In this document: positions 12,413-23,977 of the stretch, piece by piece
Layout: every line of letters starts with the position of its first letter
Numbering within the stretch: the first letter of the stretch is position 1
From: Dactylonectria macrodidyma
Taxonomy: Eukaryota > Ascomycota > Sordariomycetes > Hypocreales > Nectriaceae
Direction: 5' to 3'
DNA: 64,000 nt
NCBI GenBank assembly: GCA_020744425.1
Contig: JAGMUV010000002.1
Location: 2,834,501 to 2,898,500, forward strand
Notes under the pieces: generated by a model
Database searches by the model: none
The model's input: only the letters and a program-made list of their open reading frames with translations
Told to the model about the DNA's origin: nothing
Made by a program: the position numbers and the translations under genes

Positions 12413-13048
12413 ATTGAGACCCATAAGGGTAGAAGTCAGGGTCATGGGTTTGTTGTTGAAGGTGACATTGAATTGCGCCTCAAGAATAGAAGACTCCAAG
12501 TTTTAATTTCGGCTGTGTTGGAAAGTCGCGGCGAGTTAATTCATGAGTATTGCTATTCGCATAGTTGACTATTGCTATCCACATAGCACATCGCAATAGC
12601 CCGCGAGCCTAACTGCAGCAAAGTCGTCTCTAAATTAGTATCATATTACCTTCATTTAGTTCCGTTACCTCTAATATTTATCTAGTCTTATAATTATAGT
12701 TAGGATCACTATTACTAGGTAAGGAGAAGTGGGCTTATCTAGAAATGCTATGTGGATAATAATACTCTAATTTATTCCTCAACTCGCGTAGACGGTTCGT
12801 CTAGCACAGTTGAGTGGAGACGCAACTTCATGATCACCACGACTTCGCCAATCGTATACCGACAATAAAGCATGTGCCACAGCAGAGTGACAACAAATTT
12901 CTCCTACAGCAAACACAAACACCGAAAAAGTCCCTGGTGATCTCTAATCCGCTTGGTCATAAAACGAAAGCAGAGCAACATCAGTCCAGGGGCTTCGTCT
13001 GCACCACCTCAGCATCTCACCGATCCTCAGGCCACTTCTCTCGTCAAC
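12413..13048. other. AT-rich spacer with repeat remnant
   Basis: Base composition drops sharply toward A and T at about 12620-12780. The stretch holds the inverted-repeat element listed separately and the MET22 5' leader. The frame of MET22 stays open upstream of its first ATG (back to about 12953), but without an ATG start. Confidence 0.55.
12531..12787. mobile_element. Degenerate MITE-like inverted-repeat element
   Basis: A roughly 257-bp AT-rich segment is bounded by GCGAGTT at 12531-12537 and its reverse complement at 12781-12787. A perfect 13-bp inverted repeat, TATCCACATAGCA, lies inside (12576-12588 and 12746-12758), and GAGTATT-like sequence is matched imperfectly beside both ends. 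On the left, an ATTGCTAT-CATAG unit is duplicated in tandem. There is no coding capacity. This looks like a non-autonomous DNA transposon decayed by C-to-T mutation, possibly repeat-induced point mutation. I cannot identify a clear target-site duplication, so the exact borders and the family are uncertain. Confidence 0.45.
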
Positions 13049-14113
13049 ATGACCATGACCGCCCCATTCGCCCGCGAGCGGCACATTGCCGAATTGGCCG
13101 TGCTGAGAGCTTCAATTCTTACAAAGAAAGTCCTCTCATCAGTCGGCGCCATCACAAAGGCCGACGCTTCCCCCGTCACTGTCGCCGACTTCGCAGCACA
13201 GGCTCTCCTCATCAGCGCTCTCCACACGGTCTTCCCAGGCGATGCTTTCCTCGGCGAGGAAGCCTCGGAGGCTCTCCGTAGCGATGAGTCACTGAGGGAT
13301 CGTGTCTGGGAACTGGTGTCTTCGACAAGTCCCACCGACCCAGAAAGCGGTGAGGTGCTTGCCGTCCCAGCCACGGTAGAGGAGATGTTAGAGTTGATCG
13401 ATCTGGGTGGAAACGGCCATGGTGGCTCAACTGGTCGATTCTGGGTCATGGATCCCATTGATGGCACGGCGACGTTTCTGCGAGGAGAGCAGTATGCCGT
13501 ATCCCTCGCGCTGATCGAGGACGGGCGTGAGGTACTCGGCGTGCTGGGATGCCCTAACCTTCGGCTTCAAGGCGGCAGGGTAAAGGAGACCAGCGTGGAC
13601 ACGGAAGGCCTGGGGATTATGCTATCAGCAGTGAAGGGACAGGGATCGATGATCAGGTTCATGACCGCCAGCGGCCTCGAAGCTGCCTGCTCCATCGAGC
13701 CGCTGAAGGGCTCCTCTAATCCTCAAGACCTTCACATCATCGACTGTCTCCAGAGTAAGTCTTCCCGCCACGACCTCATCCGCCAACTCGCCGACAAACT
13801 CGGTGCTCCGTTTCCTAGCACCGATGTGTGGTCCTCGCATATACGGTACGCGGCGCTCATTGTTGGCGGAGGCGACCTACACGTTCGTATCCCGGCGAAG
13901 CTCGACACCAAGACATACGTCTGGGATCATGCCGGCGCGCAACTCATCTTCACCGAGGCAGGCGGCCAAGTGACGGATTTAGACGGTCGCCAGATTGATT
14001 TTGGTGCTGGGAGGGACCTGAGCCGTAACCGCGGGTTGGTAGCGGCGAGAGAGGGTGTTCATGAGGTAGTCATCGAGGAGTTGGCAGGCATTCTGCAGGA
14101 TGCTTTCTACTGA
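13049..14113 (+). CDS. MET22: 3'(2'),5'-bisphosphate nucleotidase
   Basis: Converts 3'-phosphoadenosine 5'-phosphate to AMP, protecting sulfate assimilation and RNA-processing exonucleases from this inhibitor; the yeast protein (Met22/Hal2) is a target of salt toxicity. The 354-residue single-exon product matches the usual family length. Metal-site motifs of the inositol-monophosphatase fold are intact: GEEAS (E70 and E71), DPIDGTATF (D135 and D138) and WDHAGAQLIFTEAGG (D293). The N-terminal KADASPVTVADF is also typical of this subfamily. I chose the ATG at 13049, which is the first in frame; a second ATG follows two codons later. It converges with PEX1, with about 150 bases between the two stop codons. 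Confidence 0.93.
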   Translation: MTMTAPFARERHIAELAVLRASILTKKVLSSVGAITKADASPVTVADFAAQALLISALHTVFPGDAFLGEEASEALRSDESLRDRVWELVSSTSPTDPESGEVLAVPATVEEMLELIDLGGNGHGGSTGRFWVMDPIDGTATFLRGEQYAVSLALIEDGREVLGVLGCPNLRLQGGRVKETSVDTEGLGIMLSAVKGQGSMIRFMTASGLEAACSIEPLKGSSNPQDLHIIDCLQSKSSRHDLIRQLADKLGAPFPSTDVWSSHIRYAALIVGGGDLHVRIPAKLDTKTYVWDHAGAQLIFTEAGGQVTDLDGRQIDFGAGRDLSRNRGLVAAREGVHEVVIEELAGILQDAFY

Positions 14114-14263
14114 CCACCGACTTACGACTCAACGAGGAGCAGTTTTGGGACAAGACATGCATCACGGCCACATGCAGAACGTCTTGATGCGTTTTAAAGG
14201 GCCGTGAAACCAGGAATTTGATTATCGGGTGCTGCTATCCAATGGCGCCGTAGAATCCATATC

Positions 14264-17200
14264 TTACATCAAACTACTCCGCCCTCCAATCTCCATACTA
14301 CCTTGGCCATCCTTCATCTGTCCACTTCTTCCCACCACAAACTCTGTGTAGATTCTTTGTAACCGCGCTCTTTCGTCAGTGCTAATACTGGCTCTGGTGT
14401 TGTCGAGGGCCTTGATCAAATGGTCCCATCCAATTACCACCTCCCTCTGCTCACCGCTCTGAGCCTTGCTGTCAGCAATCGCAGCGGCGGGGATACCTGG
14501 GCCCTGCTTCGATCTCTTGCGGGCTATCTTGATCTCATCGAGTTTGGAAAGGATGGAAGCATTTTCGATGACCGCGGCCGACTTGCTCTTGGCTGTTAAG
14601 CCCGCAACTTGGGTCTTGGATCCGTAAGGGAACTGGACGAAGCTTGGCGTAGCATTTGGCTTCCCAGCATGGCCATTCGGGCGTTTAGCGTTTACCACAG
14701 GGCTGTCAACATCTAAAACATCATGGATGGCCTCCAGTTGTGCGTTGGATACCAGTGCTTGGAGATCTGCACCAGAGAAGCCCTCCGTTCGGCGTGCAAT
14801 ATCCATGAGAGGCTCGTCAGATTGAAGCAACTCATCTCCCAGCCGAACTTTTTGGAACAGGGCCTTGATGATGTCTACTCGATCATCCACGTTGGGCATG
14901 TCGCAGAGCAACGACTTGTCCAGACGCCCAGGACGGAGCAAGGCAGGGTCAATCAGGTCAGGACGGGAGGTAGCTGCCAACACATACACTCCCGATAATC
15001 CTTCAGCACCGTCCATTTGCGTAAGAAGTTGGTTAACGACTCGGTCCGTCACACCAGTGGAATCGTGACCTCGCTTAGGCGCAATAGAGTCGAATTCGTC
15101 AAAGAAGAGCACGCAAGGCTTTGCAGCCTGGGCCCTGTCGAACAGATCACGCACACTCTTCTCGGAGGCACCGATGTACTTGTTCAAGATCTCGGGTCCT
15201 TTGACACTGATGAAATTGAGGCCGCACTCGCCAGCAACGGCGCTGGCCAACAGCGTCTTGCCACAACCCGGGAATCCATATAAAAGGAGACCAGACCGCA
15301 GCCGAAGAGGGCATTGGGCAAAGATTGGAGCGTATTTGGTCGGATACTCCAAAGTTTCCAAAAGCACCTGTCGCGTTTCTTGCAAGCCACCAATTGATTT
15401 GAAGCTTGTTGAGGAGCTTTGTAGGGTCACGTTCCTCAGCGAAGCTGGGGTGAATCCTTTGAGGGCCTTGTCGAAATCGGCTCTACCGAGATGAATAGCC
15501 GCCGAATCCGAATTTGGTGACTCGGCAATGGCCCGGATGATAGCCTCGTTGCGCGCTCTTGATACGAACACTGCCAAGTCTCCGGGCATGTAGCCGTCCG
15601 TTGATCCAGCAATGTCGAGGAAATCAAGATCTGGGTCCAAAATGAAGCCGCCAGCTTTTGTTGTTGGCTGTTCTCGACTCGCATGACTCCCGCCATCCAT
15701 CCAGGTGCCGTGCTCATCCCCAACACTACCATCGGCAGTCTGCGGTCGGCTATCGTCGCTAAACTGCGAGGGGACATCCTCAGGGGACAACGCGTCCTTG
15801 TTGACAATAGATTCCATAACCCGTCGCCTCGCCTCCTTGTCGGGAGCCTTCAGCTCAACGATGTCGCGAACGACATGGCCACTAACTATGACGCCGTTCA
15901 GGGACTCTTTGCCCTCGGCTGTTGCGAGCAGCACGACACCGCTGTCTCGAGTGCAGTACTGTCGTACAACCGAGCCGATGACCTCACTGATTTGGCGGCT
16001 TCGACCATTGTCATTTCCGACTTGGAGTTCCGTCTCAACCGGACACAGTTTGTCCATATCGTCAAGCACAACCACGGCCTTTCCGTTTAACCTCGCTCCC
16101 CAGCTTGCGGACATGAACAGCCGGTTAAGAGTCTCCTTGATTGTGGAGATCCTTGTCTCGTCATTGACCAATTTCCGACATGGGTAATAAAGGGTATAAA
16201 AGAGAGTTTCCTCTCGCAATTTTTGTGCCAAATGTTTCGCGACAGAAGTCTTGCCAGAGCCCATGCCTCCGGTCAGCAGGACTGACGACATGTGGGCAAG
16301 TTGGGACTGGAGGCTATCCAGAAGGGAGTCGATCCCAACAAGCAATGAGTCATGAGTGGGCTGTCGCTCAAAGGAGTCGGATTCTAATAACCATGAGGGC
16401 CGTGGTGTAGGTGGCTGGAAATCAATTGGGAGCTTGGGATCAAGGCCAATTATCCAGTTGACAGCGTCTTTTTTCTGTTCTTGGGAAGAGAACTCAGAGC
16501 TATACGTAAATTTGACGATGCCTCCCTCCCATCCCTGAGGAGCATCTAGGCCATCATAGAGTGCGATGACACCACCATCGGTCAGCGGTCCCTGAAGCAG
16601 CCCATCAGAACTTTTTGAGCTTGCGTAAATTCCACGGAAATGCTTAGCAGACTCTTCTTTCTTGGCCTTGGTTTCGCTACCAAAACTAAGTCCTTCATAT
16701 GTCTTTGACCCGGCAGCGAAAGGGAATATTTTGACACCTTGGACAGTTCCCCGAGGCAGTTGCTGAGGAGCAACTTGAAGCTTGACAACCCCTCCAACCA
16801 TGCCCATGCATCCTAGAGTTGCGCAAAGGGGCGAAGACAGAGCGACTGTCTGACTATTCGGGGGGTCAGCCCACGGCTTCAGGTGGGCAATTACCTTTGA
16901 AGAGGCGTTTGTGGCACCCGAGGCGGCCCCATCTTCGGGTTGCGGTTGTTGAAGGCTAGCCGGCTTCATTACGTCAACAACGACATAGTTGACCCCTCTG
17001 AAGGAATTCGTGAAAAGTAGGTCCTGGTCGACCCATACGCTGAAGTCCTGATGCTCCGGCTCCTCATCAAACCAATCTGCACAAGCCACTCGATCGAGAC
17101 CGCGAAGGAACATTGTGGGTTTTTTCTCTTCCCTAGCGCTCCGTCGACGCACAGTACTGGCACCGCTTCGTTTCGACTTGTTTGTGCTAGCCACGCTTCG

Positions 17201-17976
17201 ATGATCTCCGCTATTGTGCGAGCTCTTCTGTCGTGTCTTCGGCGCAACGATGACCTCTGCATCTGGTGATATTTTGGCAAATGGTGAGTCTGCAGGAGGT
17301 GCTGGATCCAACGATAGAACCTTGATATTTGCGGTTGAGGTCGGCGAGAGGTGGAGGGTCAAGGGATGGGTTGGAACGGTCGTTCCGTCGCTACCCTTGT
17401 AGGCAGGGTTCGGAAGCGCTCTGATTTGAAGCTGGAGGTTGAACTCGAGAAAGGCAGCGTGGAGCTCGATAATTTCCCAGTCCTCTGGAGTGAGGGGCTC
17501 GATGTTGATCGTATGCGCCAGCGGAGGGTCAATGTGGATGGTGGCCGTAACCTTTTGTCCCTCGGACAGTCCCAGAGTCTTAGCCAGCACCGAGTCAACT
17601 TCGACCAACTGAACTTCTTGGTCACGCGACGAGCCCCTAATGCCATTGAGTCCCTCGCGACCGATTGGCGGACCCGTCCTCCTCTTGCTTGGCATGCCAG
17701 TCCATCCCACAAACACGGAGCGCTGCTGAGAGCTCTTGTCGGTTGCCGAGGTATCTCGGAAGCTAAGCTCGACGATGACATTTTGGGCGGGCTATAATAA
17801 GAGGCCAATCCATCAGTGACCGGCTCAAATCCATGGGGATTGCAAGGGCAATTGCTTACAGTATTGACATTGACCAGGAGAGAGACCAACGGGGTGGGGA
17901 GGTTGGCCAAGCAGTTCTTGAGGTGCGTAAGAGAGATCTCGGCAGGGACAGATTGGGGGTTCTTTCTAGGAGCCAT
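14264..17976 (-). CDS. PEX1: Peroxin-1 AAA ATPase
   Basis: Subunit of the Pex1-Pex6 motor, which pulls ubiquitinated Pex5 out of the peroxisomal membrane for reuse. Two exons, 17976-17860 and 17791-14264, join in phase as LLVNVNT|PAQNVIVELSF and give about 1214 residues. The N-terminal double-psi-barrel region precedes two AAA modules. D1 has a Walker A-like GGMGSGKTS (about 543) and LDDMDKL; D2 has GFPGCGKTLL (about 877) and FFDEFDSIAPKRG, with the conserved region ATSRPDLIDPALLRPGRLD. An in-frame ATG exists five codons upstream (17991), but MAPRKNP is the start I judge likely. The gene is divergent from MCM7, with their starts about 500 bases apart. Confidence 0.95.
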
Positions 17977-18220
17977 GATGCGTCGCTTCAAGCCTCATGG
18001 GCGCATCAACTGTCGGAGAAGTCGCGGAAGTCGTGGGAAAGGAAGCGATGTCAGTCTTTTGGGCACCCTGAACTGGATCCTAATCGCGACTCCGTTCCCG
18101 CACCCGTGCCGAGGTAGCTCACACGTGCCGTCGGTGACTTTTCCGGGAAGCTGCTAGCTTTCGGCACCTGTCCCCGCGACCAGGTGCCACCTGTGGCGCA
18201 GTCAATTAACCAGACATGTG

Positions 18221-18252
18221 GCGACGCGACGCGAAAACGCGAAACGGCGCGT
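18221..18252 (+). promoter_or_regulatory. Cluster of MCB/SCB-like cell-cycle sites upstream of MCM7
   Basis: Overlapping ACGCGA, CGCGAAAA, ACGCGAAAC and GGCGCGTC sequences crowd into about 32 bases, some 226 bases before the MCM7 start. CGCGAAA matches the Swi4-type SCB core and ACGCG the MluI cell-cycle box core known from yeast G1/S genes. Position and density are seen in the sequence; binding by the fungal MBF complex is inferred. The site also lies in the PEX1 promoter region. Confidence 0.5.
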
Positions 18253-18477
18253 CTCGCTCTTCTGAGAACGGTACCTCTGGAAACGCAGGTGGAAAGTGCC
18301 CGGCCCCCTGCCACCTTCCCCAGCCCGCCAATTTGTGCGTCGCAACTGCCCTGTCTTTTGTTTGCGACCGCTCGTCCCCATCGCAACCATTTGTGAACGA
18401 CTACATCTCTTCAACCCCTCACGTCACAACGTCTTATAGCGCACTCAGGCTTTGCGTTCCGCGACACATCCTTCACT

Positions 18478-21135
18478 ATGGCGCTGCGCGAATTCAAAGC
18501 CCCCGTCAGCTACGAAAAGCAGCAGAGTGAGATCCCTCATCTGAACTGCGCAATCCCATCCTTGTCGGCGCTAATCAAGATGCAGAGGCCTTCGAGGTTT
18601 TCTTGAGTGACTTCAAGACGTCTCCTGAACAAACGATCACGACCGCCCTAGGAAACATCACTATAGACGAGGATGAACTCAGTGATGAGGATGATTTTAT
18701 GGACGGGAACGAGCAGGCCGGAGACCAACGTCGTCACGACAAGGAACGCAGAAGGGCACCGAGCCATAAATACAAGGAGATGCTGCAGAAGCTTGCAGAT
18801 CGGACAATTGACGAAGCTACGATCGACCTGGATGACCTGGTGATAGTAAATACATGCATACCGTGAGTATTCTGTATGGTTGCTAACAGCGCTATAGTGG
18901 GAGAACCAAATGGACGAAGAGGACCAAATGAGGCTCGTCGACTCCATTGAGATGAACACCAAACACTACGTCGAGATTATGTCGAGAGCTGTGGATGAGG
19001 TGCTGCCTCAACCCAGCACCGAAGTGACGTGGGTGCACCCAGTCCCCTAACGTTTTTCATTGCTAACCCCATCAAAGCTTCAAGGACGATGTGCTGGATG
19101 TATTAATGGCACGGCGCCAAGCCAGAAACCGAGAGCTTGAGGAGGCTGCAGAACGAGACCCGACCGTTGAAGATGACAAGTTCCCTGCTGAGCTTACGCG
19201 TCGATATACTCTCGTCTTCAAGCCGCGATCGGGTACTTCAAGCAATCCCACCAAGGCCTTAGCTGTTCGACAGGTCCGTGGTGAGCACCTCGGCCATCTT
19301 ATCACTGTCCGAGCAATCGCCACCCGAGTGTCTGATGTGAAGCCGATTGTTCAAGTAAGCGCATACACCTGCGATCGATGTGGCTGTGAAATTTTCCAGC
19401 CCATCTCCGACAAACAGTACGGCCCCTTGACAGTGTGCCCATCGGAAGACTGCAAGAAAAATCAAGCCAATGGCCAACTAAACCCATCATCCCGAGCTTC
19501 TAAATTCTTGCCTTTCCAGGAAGTCAAAGTTCAAGAGATGGCAGAGCAAGTGCCAATTGGCCAGATTCCTCGCAGCCTGACCGTTCTATGCCACGGCACC
19601 CTGGTACGACAAATCAACCCCGGTGATATGGTTGATATTTCGGGCATCTTCCTCCCCACCCCGTATACCGGTTTCAAAGCCATGAAGGCCGGTCTATTAA
19701 CCGACACATACATCGAGGCCCACCACATTCACCAACACAAGAAGGCATACAGCGAGATGATCGTCGACCCTCTGCTCGTTCGACGAATCGAGAAGTACCG
19801 CCAGACCGGCCAAGTCTACGAGCTACTCGCAAAGTCGATTGCCCCCGAGATTTTCGGACATCTTGATGTCAAGAAAGCACTTCTACTCCTGTTGATCGGT
19901 GGCGTTACCAAGGAGATGGGCGACGGCATGAAGATCCGTGGCGATATCAACATCTGCTTGATGGGAGATCCCGGTGTGGCCAAGTCCCAGCTTCTTAAGT
20001 ACATCTCCAAGGTTGCACCTCGCGGTGTGTACACCTCCGGTCGTGGAAGCAGCGGTGTCGGTCTCACTGCTGCCGTCATGCGCGATCCCGTCACTGATGA
20101 GATGGTCCTTGAGGGCGGCGCACTGGTTCTTGCTGACAACGGTATCTGCGCCATTGATGAATTCGACAAGATGGACGACAATGATCGTACTGCCATCCAC
20201 GAAGTCATGGAGCAGCAGACCATCTCTATCTCCAAGGCTGGAATTTCTACGACTCTCAACGCCCGCACCTCCATCCTCGCCGCCGCTAACCCTATCTACG
20301 GAAGATACAACCCACGCATCTCGCCTGTCGAGAACATCAACCTCCCTGCTGCGCTTTTGTCTCGATTTGATATTCTGTTCCTACTCCTTGATACCCCAAC
20401 TCGTGAGACCGATGAACAACTTGCTAAGCATGTTGCCTTTGTGCACATGCACAGCCGCCATCCTGACATTGGTACCGACAACGTCGTATTTTCCCCTCAC
20501 GAAGTACGCTCGTACGTCGCCCAAGCCCGCACGTACCGTCCTGTCGTTCCCGAATCGGTGTCCGAGTACATGATCAAAACTTACGTCCGCATGCGAGACC
20601 AGCAGCAACGGGCTGAGAAGAAGGGCAAGCAGTTCACGCACACCACTCCTCGTACTCTCCTTGGCGTCGTCCGTCTCGCTCAGGCCCTTGCCCGTTTGCG
20701 TTTCAGCAACGAGGTGTCCCAAGATGATGTCGACGAGGCTCTACGCTTGGTCGAGGCGAGCAAGGACAGTCTCAACACTGACCTTGGTAGCGGTCGACGT
20801 GGCCTAAATGCCAGCAGCAAGATTTATAATCTGGTCAAAGGCTTGGCCGATACGGGTGCTTGCCGCCCTGACGATGCTCAAGACGATGACGAGCTTGGTG
20901 TCGAGCTGAGTTTGAGGAAGGTCAAGGAGCGTGTGATTGCCAAGGGCTACACTGAGGACCAGTGGATGAACGCCCTGGAAGAATACACTACGCTTGACGT
21001 AAGTTACCACATCTTTCCGGTTGTTTGGGTCATACATCTAACAATGAATCACAGGTTTGGCAGACGACTGGTGGAGGCGCCAGGTTGATATTTGTCACAG
21101 CTAACGACGAAATGGAGGACGACATCGACTTTTAG
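18478..21135 (+). CDS. MCM7: DNA replication licensing factor MCM7
   Basis: One of the six subunits of the MCM2-7 replicative helicase. Five exons (18478-18526, 18580-18845, 18898-19028, 19078-20998, 21055-21135) give about 815 residues. Visible features are a zinc-binding region (CDRCGCEIF, then CPSEDCKKN), the Mcm7-typical [14 protein letters not shown], Walker [12 protein letters not shown] (about 445), Walker B IDEFDKM (about 508) and the SRFD arginine finger (about 577). Intron 2 must start at 18846 (GTAAAT); the GTGAGT a little downstream would break the frame. The last exon encodes [14 protein letters not shown] and an acidic end. Promoter sites like those of G1/S genes lie upstream. 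Confidence 0.96.
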
Positions 21136-21431
21136 GAGGCAAGCGTGTAATATGGCGGCGAGATATCGGATGCAACTGGGCTGGCGTTTGGGCACTTTCA
21201 GGGTAGAGGAGAAATTGATTGCCTGGTAGATGTCGCTGGCAATTCCGTAGTTATGAAGCAATGTAGTTGGGTTCAGTCGCAAGTGTGAGTTCTCTGGATA
21301 GTGTCTTGCTGAAAGTCGGCCGGTGACAGCCCAGAATTCAGAATCGATATTTGGGGAGGCAGAGGAGAGGGAGCTGGTACATGATTGTGGTTCCCGGACA
21401 TCCACTTATATGGTACAGTTCTACAATACAT

Positions 21432-22901
21432 TTACATCCTCATTTGCAACAGAGTAGCCCGCTCCATCTCGCCTAGGATACCATGACCTCCCACAGTCCA
21501 CTTCTCGGAGACGGTCCGCGAGTTGAGCACGTGACGGACCAGTCCACTGGCGCCCCAGTACTCCATCAGGGACCGAGCCTCGTCCTTGGAGACGCCGTCG
21601 ACGCGGAGGACCCAGCTGTTCTTGAGGGCATCATACACTCGCTCGTCGTATTTGCGTTCGTAAGGGTCAGGCGTGGGAACGCTCTCACCGGCCTGGCCGG
21701 CCTCTAGCTGAGCGAGGACAAGCTCCTGCGAAGGGTGGTGGTGGGTGTTGTTCTCGGAGGTGGCGGCGATGATGGCGCCGCCGTTGGGGAGTTTCGTCTT
21801 GCCCGAGATGGCATCGATAAAGGTGCGCACGAGGGAGAGCTCGTGAGCGTGGACTTGGTTGAAGGAGGGATCGCGGTAGTCGCTAATCTTGTTGATGTGG
21901 GCGAGTCCGTCGAGGGCAAAGAGCACGGGGGGGCGGCCCGGCAGCGTGAGCTCCGTCCACAGGGCGAGGAGCGTCGGCCAGGCATACTCGGTCTCCTTGG
22001 CGCTGAGGGCCAGGTCGGCGAGGGTGGCGCCCTGCTTCAGGTTGGTGAAGCGGGACCAGTCCTTTTGGAGCTGCAGCTTCTCGAGGACGGCCCTGTTGGC
22101 GCGGTAGAGATTCTGGATCATCTTCAGGCAGTACACGGGCTGTGCGAACTGCATGGGCTCCGTTTCAGGGATGGGAGAGTACTCGGTGTTTCCATTCGTG
22201 AGATCCTGACCTAGCAGGAAGGGTTAGGGCGTGAGACCGAGGCGGTGGAAGAGGGGAGCTGTCGTACCTTCAGGGATGTGGAACACCACCCAGTTGTTGA
22301 GGAGGGCATAGGACATGGCCTGGAGCAGGGTGATGCTCTTTCCTGAGAGCCTGCTGCCAGTCAAGACACACTTGAGGGATTCCTTCTTGTCGACCGAGGC
22401 CTCTAACCTCTTCATCAGCTCGACCGTCTCCTTGCGCAGCAACACATGCGGCCGGCGGAACAGGTTCCAGGACTGCGTCGTCTTGAAGGCCTCGATGGCG
22501 CGGAGCTGGTCGACGACGTGGTCCGGGACGGAGAAGACCTTGCCAGCGCTCTCGTCCAGCGCCATGTTGTCGGCGGCGAGGGCGTCGAGGCCCTCGACGG
22601 CCAGGGCGCTGTTGTTGCTGAGCTGGATGCGCTTCCGAAAGGCCTTGCGCTCGCCCGGGTTCGGTTTCCGCACGGGGACGATGTTCACCCGCTTCTTGAC
22701 CGCCTTCTTCTGTTTCCCGGGGAGGTCTCTCCGGCTCTTGATGGGAGGCGGCGCGGCGGCTGCGAGAGTCGCTGTGGTGGAGAATGAGGCCGAGGAGGAG
22801 GCCGAGCCCGAGTTTGAGGTGGCGGCGAGCATGACGATGGGCCGGATCCGCGGGGCCATGGCCGGCCGTACGAGGCACCGCAACGAGTTGGCGGAGGCCA
22901 T
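21432..22901 (-). CDS. RSM23: Mitochondrial small ribosomal subunit protein mS29 (DAP3/Rsm23)
   Basis: GTP-binding protein of the mitochondrial small ribosomal subunit, homologous to human DAP3 and yeast Rsm23. Two exons, 22901-22268 and 22210-21432, join as VFHIPEG|QDLTNGNTEY and give about 470 residues. The first roughly 50 residues are rich in Ala, Ser and Arg and lack acidic residues, as in a mitochondrial targeting peptide. A P-loop, GSRLSGKS, is present, followed by LFALDGLAHI, which resembles a Walker B segment. The gene converges with MCM7 and is divergent from RRS1. Family assignment is strong; the targeting peptide is inferred from composition. Confidence 0.9.
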
Positions 22902-23392
22902 TTTCGATGCCGGTTCGGAGACGGCTAAGAGAAGGACTCTCGGGGGTTCGTACGCAGTTATTCTATCGCTTTATCGTCGCATTTGGCGCCAATTGGGCCG
23001 GTGGTACACGCTGCTGTAGCTGCCGTCTGGAGCTGTGAAGTTCGATGTCAACGAAAATCTTGAGGATTAACGACACGCCCCGGGAGCTGGCAGGGGTGGC
23101 GGTTCAAAGTATATTCTGATTGGTTGACGGGGCTTGGTGCGTCGGAAAAACCGTCGTCCACTGATCCGACACCCAAGCATCTCTTATCGCCCAAAAAAAG
23201 AGGCTGCCGAAAAAAGTTCCTAGACAGACCAGCCGCAGGAGAAAAGAGGTAGAGAGTGTTGCATCTTGCAATCAACCATACCCTCCACCAAACGAATTGT
23301 CGACAATCTCAACAATTATCCCAGAACCTCCCGCGCGCAGTCGAATCAGAAACCAGGAGTTATATAAACAGAACTAAACATCCACCTCCACG
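22902..23392. promoter_or_regulatory. Shared promoter region of mS29 and RRS1
   Basis: About 490 bases separate two divergent start codons. It holds short purine runs (AAAAAAAG and GAAAAAAG near 23193-23216) but no motif I can name with confidence. Shared regulation of the two ribosome-related genes is only suggested by the arrangement. Confidence 0.45.
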
Positions 23393-23977
23393 ATGGCGCT
23401 CCCAGCCTCAAAATCGAAGCTGCCCGTCGCAGTTGAGAAGCCGACGCCCTACACCTTCGATCTCGGCCACCTCATGGCCGAAGATCCCAATCCCGTCGAG
23501 CTCGACCACGCGGCCCTCGAGCAGTCCCTCGCCGAACTCGCCCGCGACGGCGCTCAGGCCCTCATTAACCAGCTTCTCACCACCTGCCCGCTCACCTCCA
23601 CCACTGACGGCGTCCTCCTCTCGCTTCCCGAGCCCAGCACCCGCCTCCCGCGCGAGAAGCCTGTGCCTCAGCCCAAGCCCCCGACCAAGTGGGAGCGCTT
23701 CGCCGCCAAGAAGGGCATCAAGGCCAAGACGCGCGAGCAGCGCAAGAACCTCGTCTACGATGAGGACAGCGGCGAGTGGAAGCGCAAGTGGGGTTACAAG
23801 GCCATGAACAAGAAGGGCGAGGACGACTGGGTTGTCGAGGTCGACATGGAAGCCGAGAAGAAGCGCAAGGAAGGTACCAGCATCCGAGGAGACGGCCGAA
23901 GGGAGCGCAAAGAGAGGGTCAAGCGCAACGAGCGCAAAATGAGGAAGAACGAGAGAATCGCCGCCAGGAAGCCTTAG
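23393..23977 (+). CDS. RRS1: Ribosome biogenesis regulatory protein RRS1
   Basis: Nucleolar assembly factor that, with Rpf2, brings the 5S RNP (5S rRNA, uL18 and uL5) into 60S precursors. The single exon encodes 194 residues, close to the expected size. It has the conserved N-terminal block PYTFDLGHLMAEDPNP, the central PPTKWERFAAKKGI and the WKRKWGYK segment, then a strongly basic coiled C-terminal tail. The ATG at 23393 precedes the conserved block directly. No intron is needed. Confidence 0.94.
   Translation: MALPASKSKLPVAVEKPTPYTFDLGHLMAEDPNPVELDHAALEQSLAELARDGAQALINQLLTTCPLTSTTDGVLLSLPEPSTRLPREKPVPQPKPPTKWERFAAKKGIKAKTREQRKNLVYDEDSGEWKRKWGYKAMNKKGEDDWVVEVDMEAEKKRKEGTSIRGDGRRERKERVKRNERKMRKNERIAARKP

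Noticed and set aside
12814..13281. 155-codon frame overlapping the MET22 5' region
   Set aside because: It overlaps MET22 in another frame and its His/Arg-rich translation has no family features.
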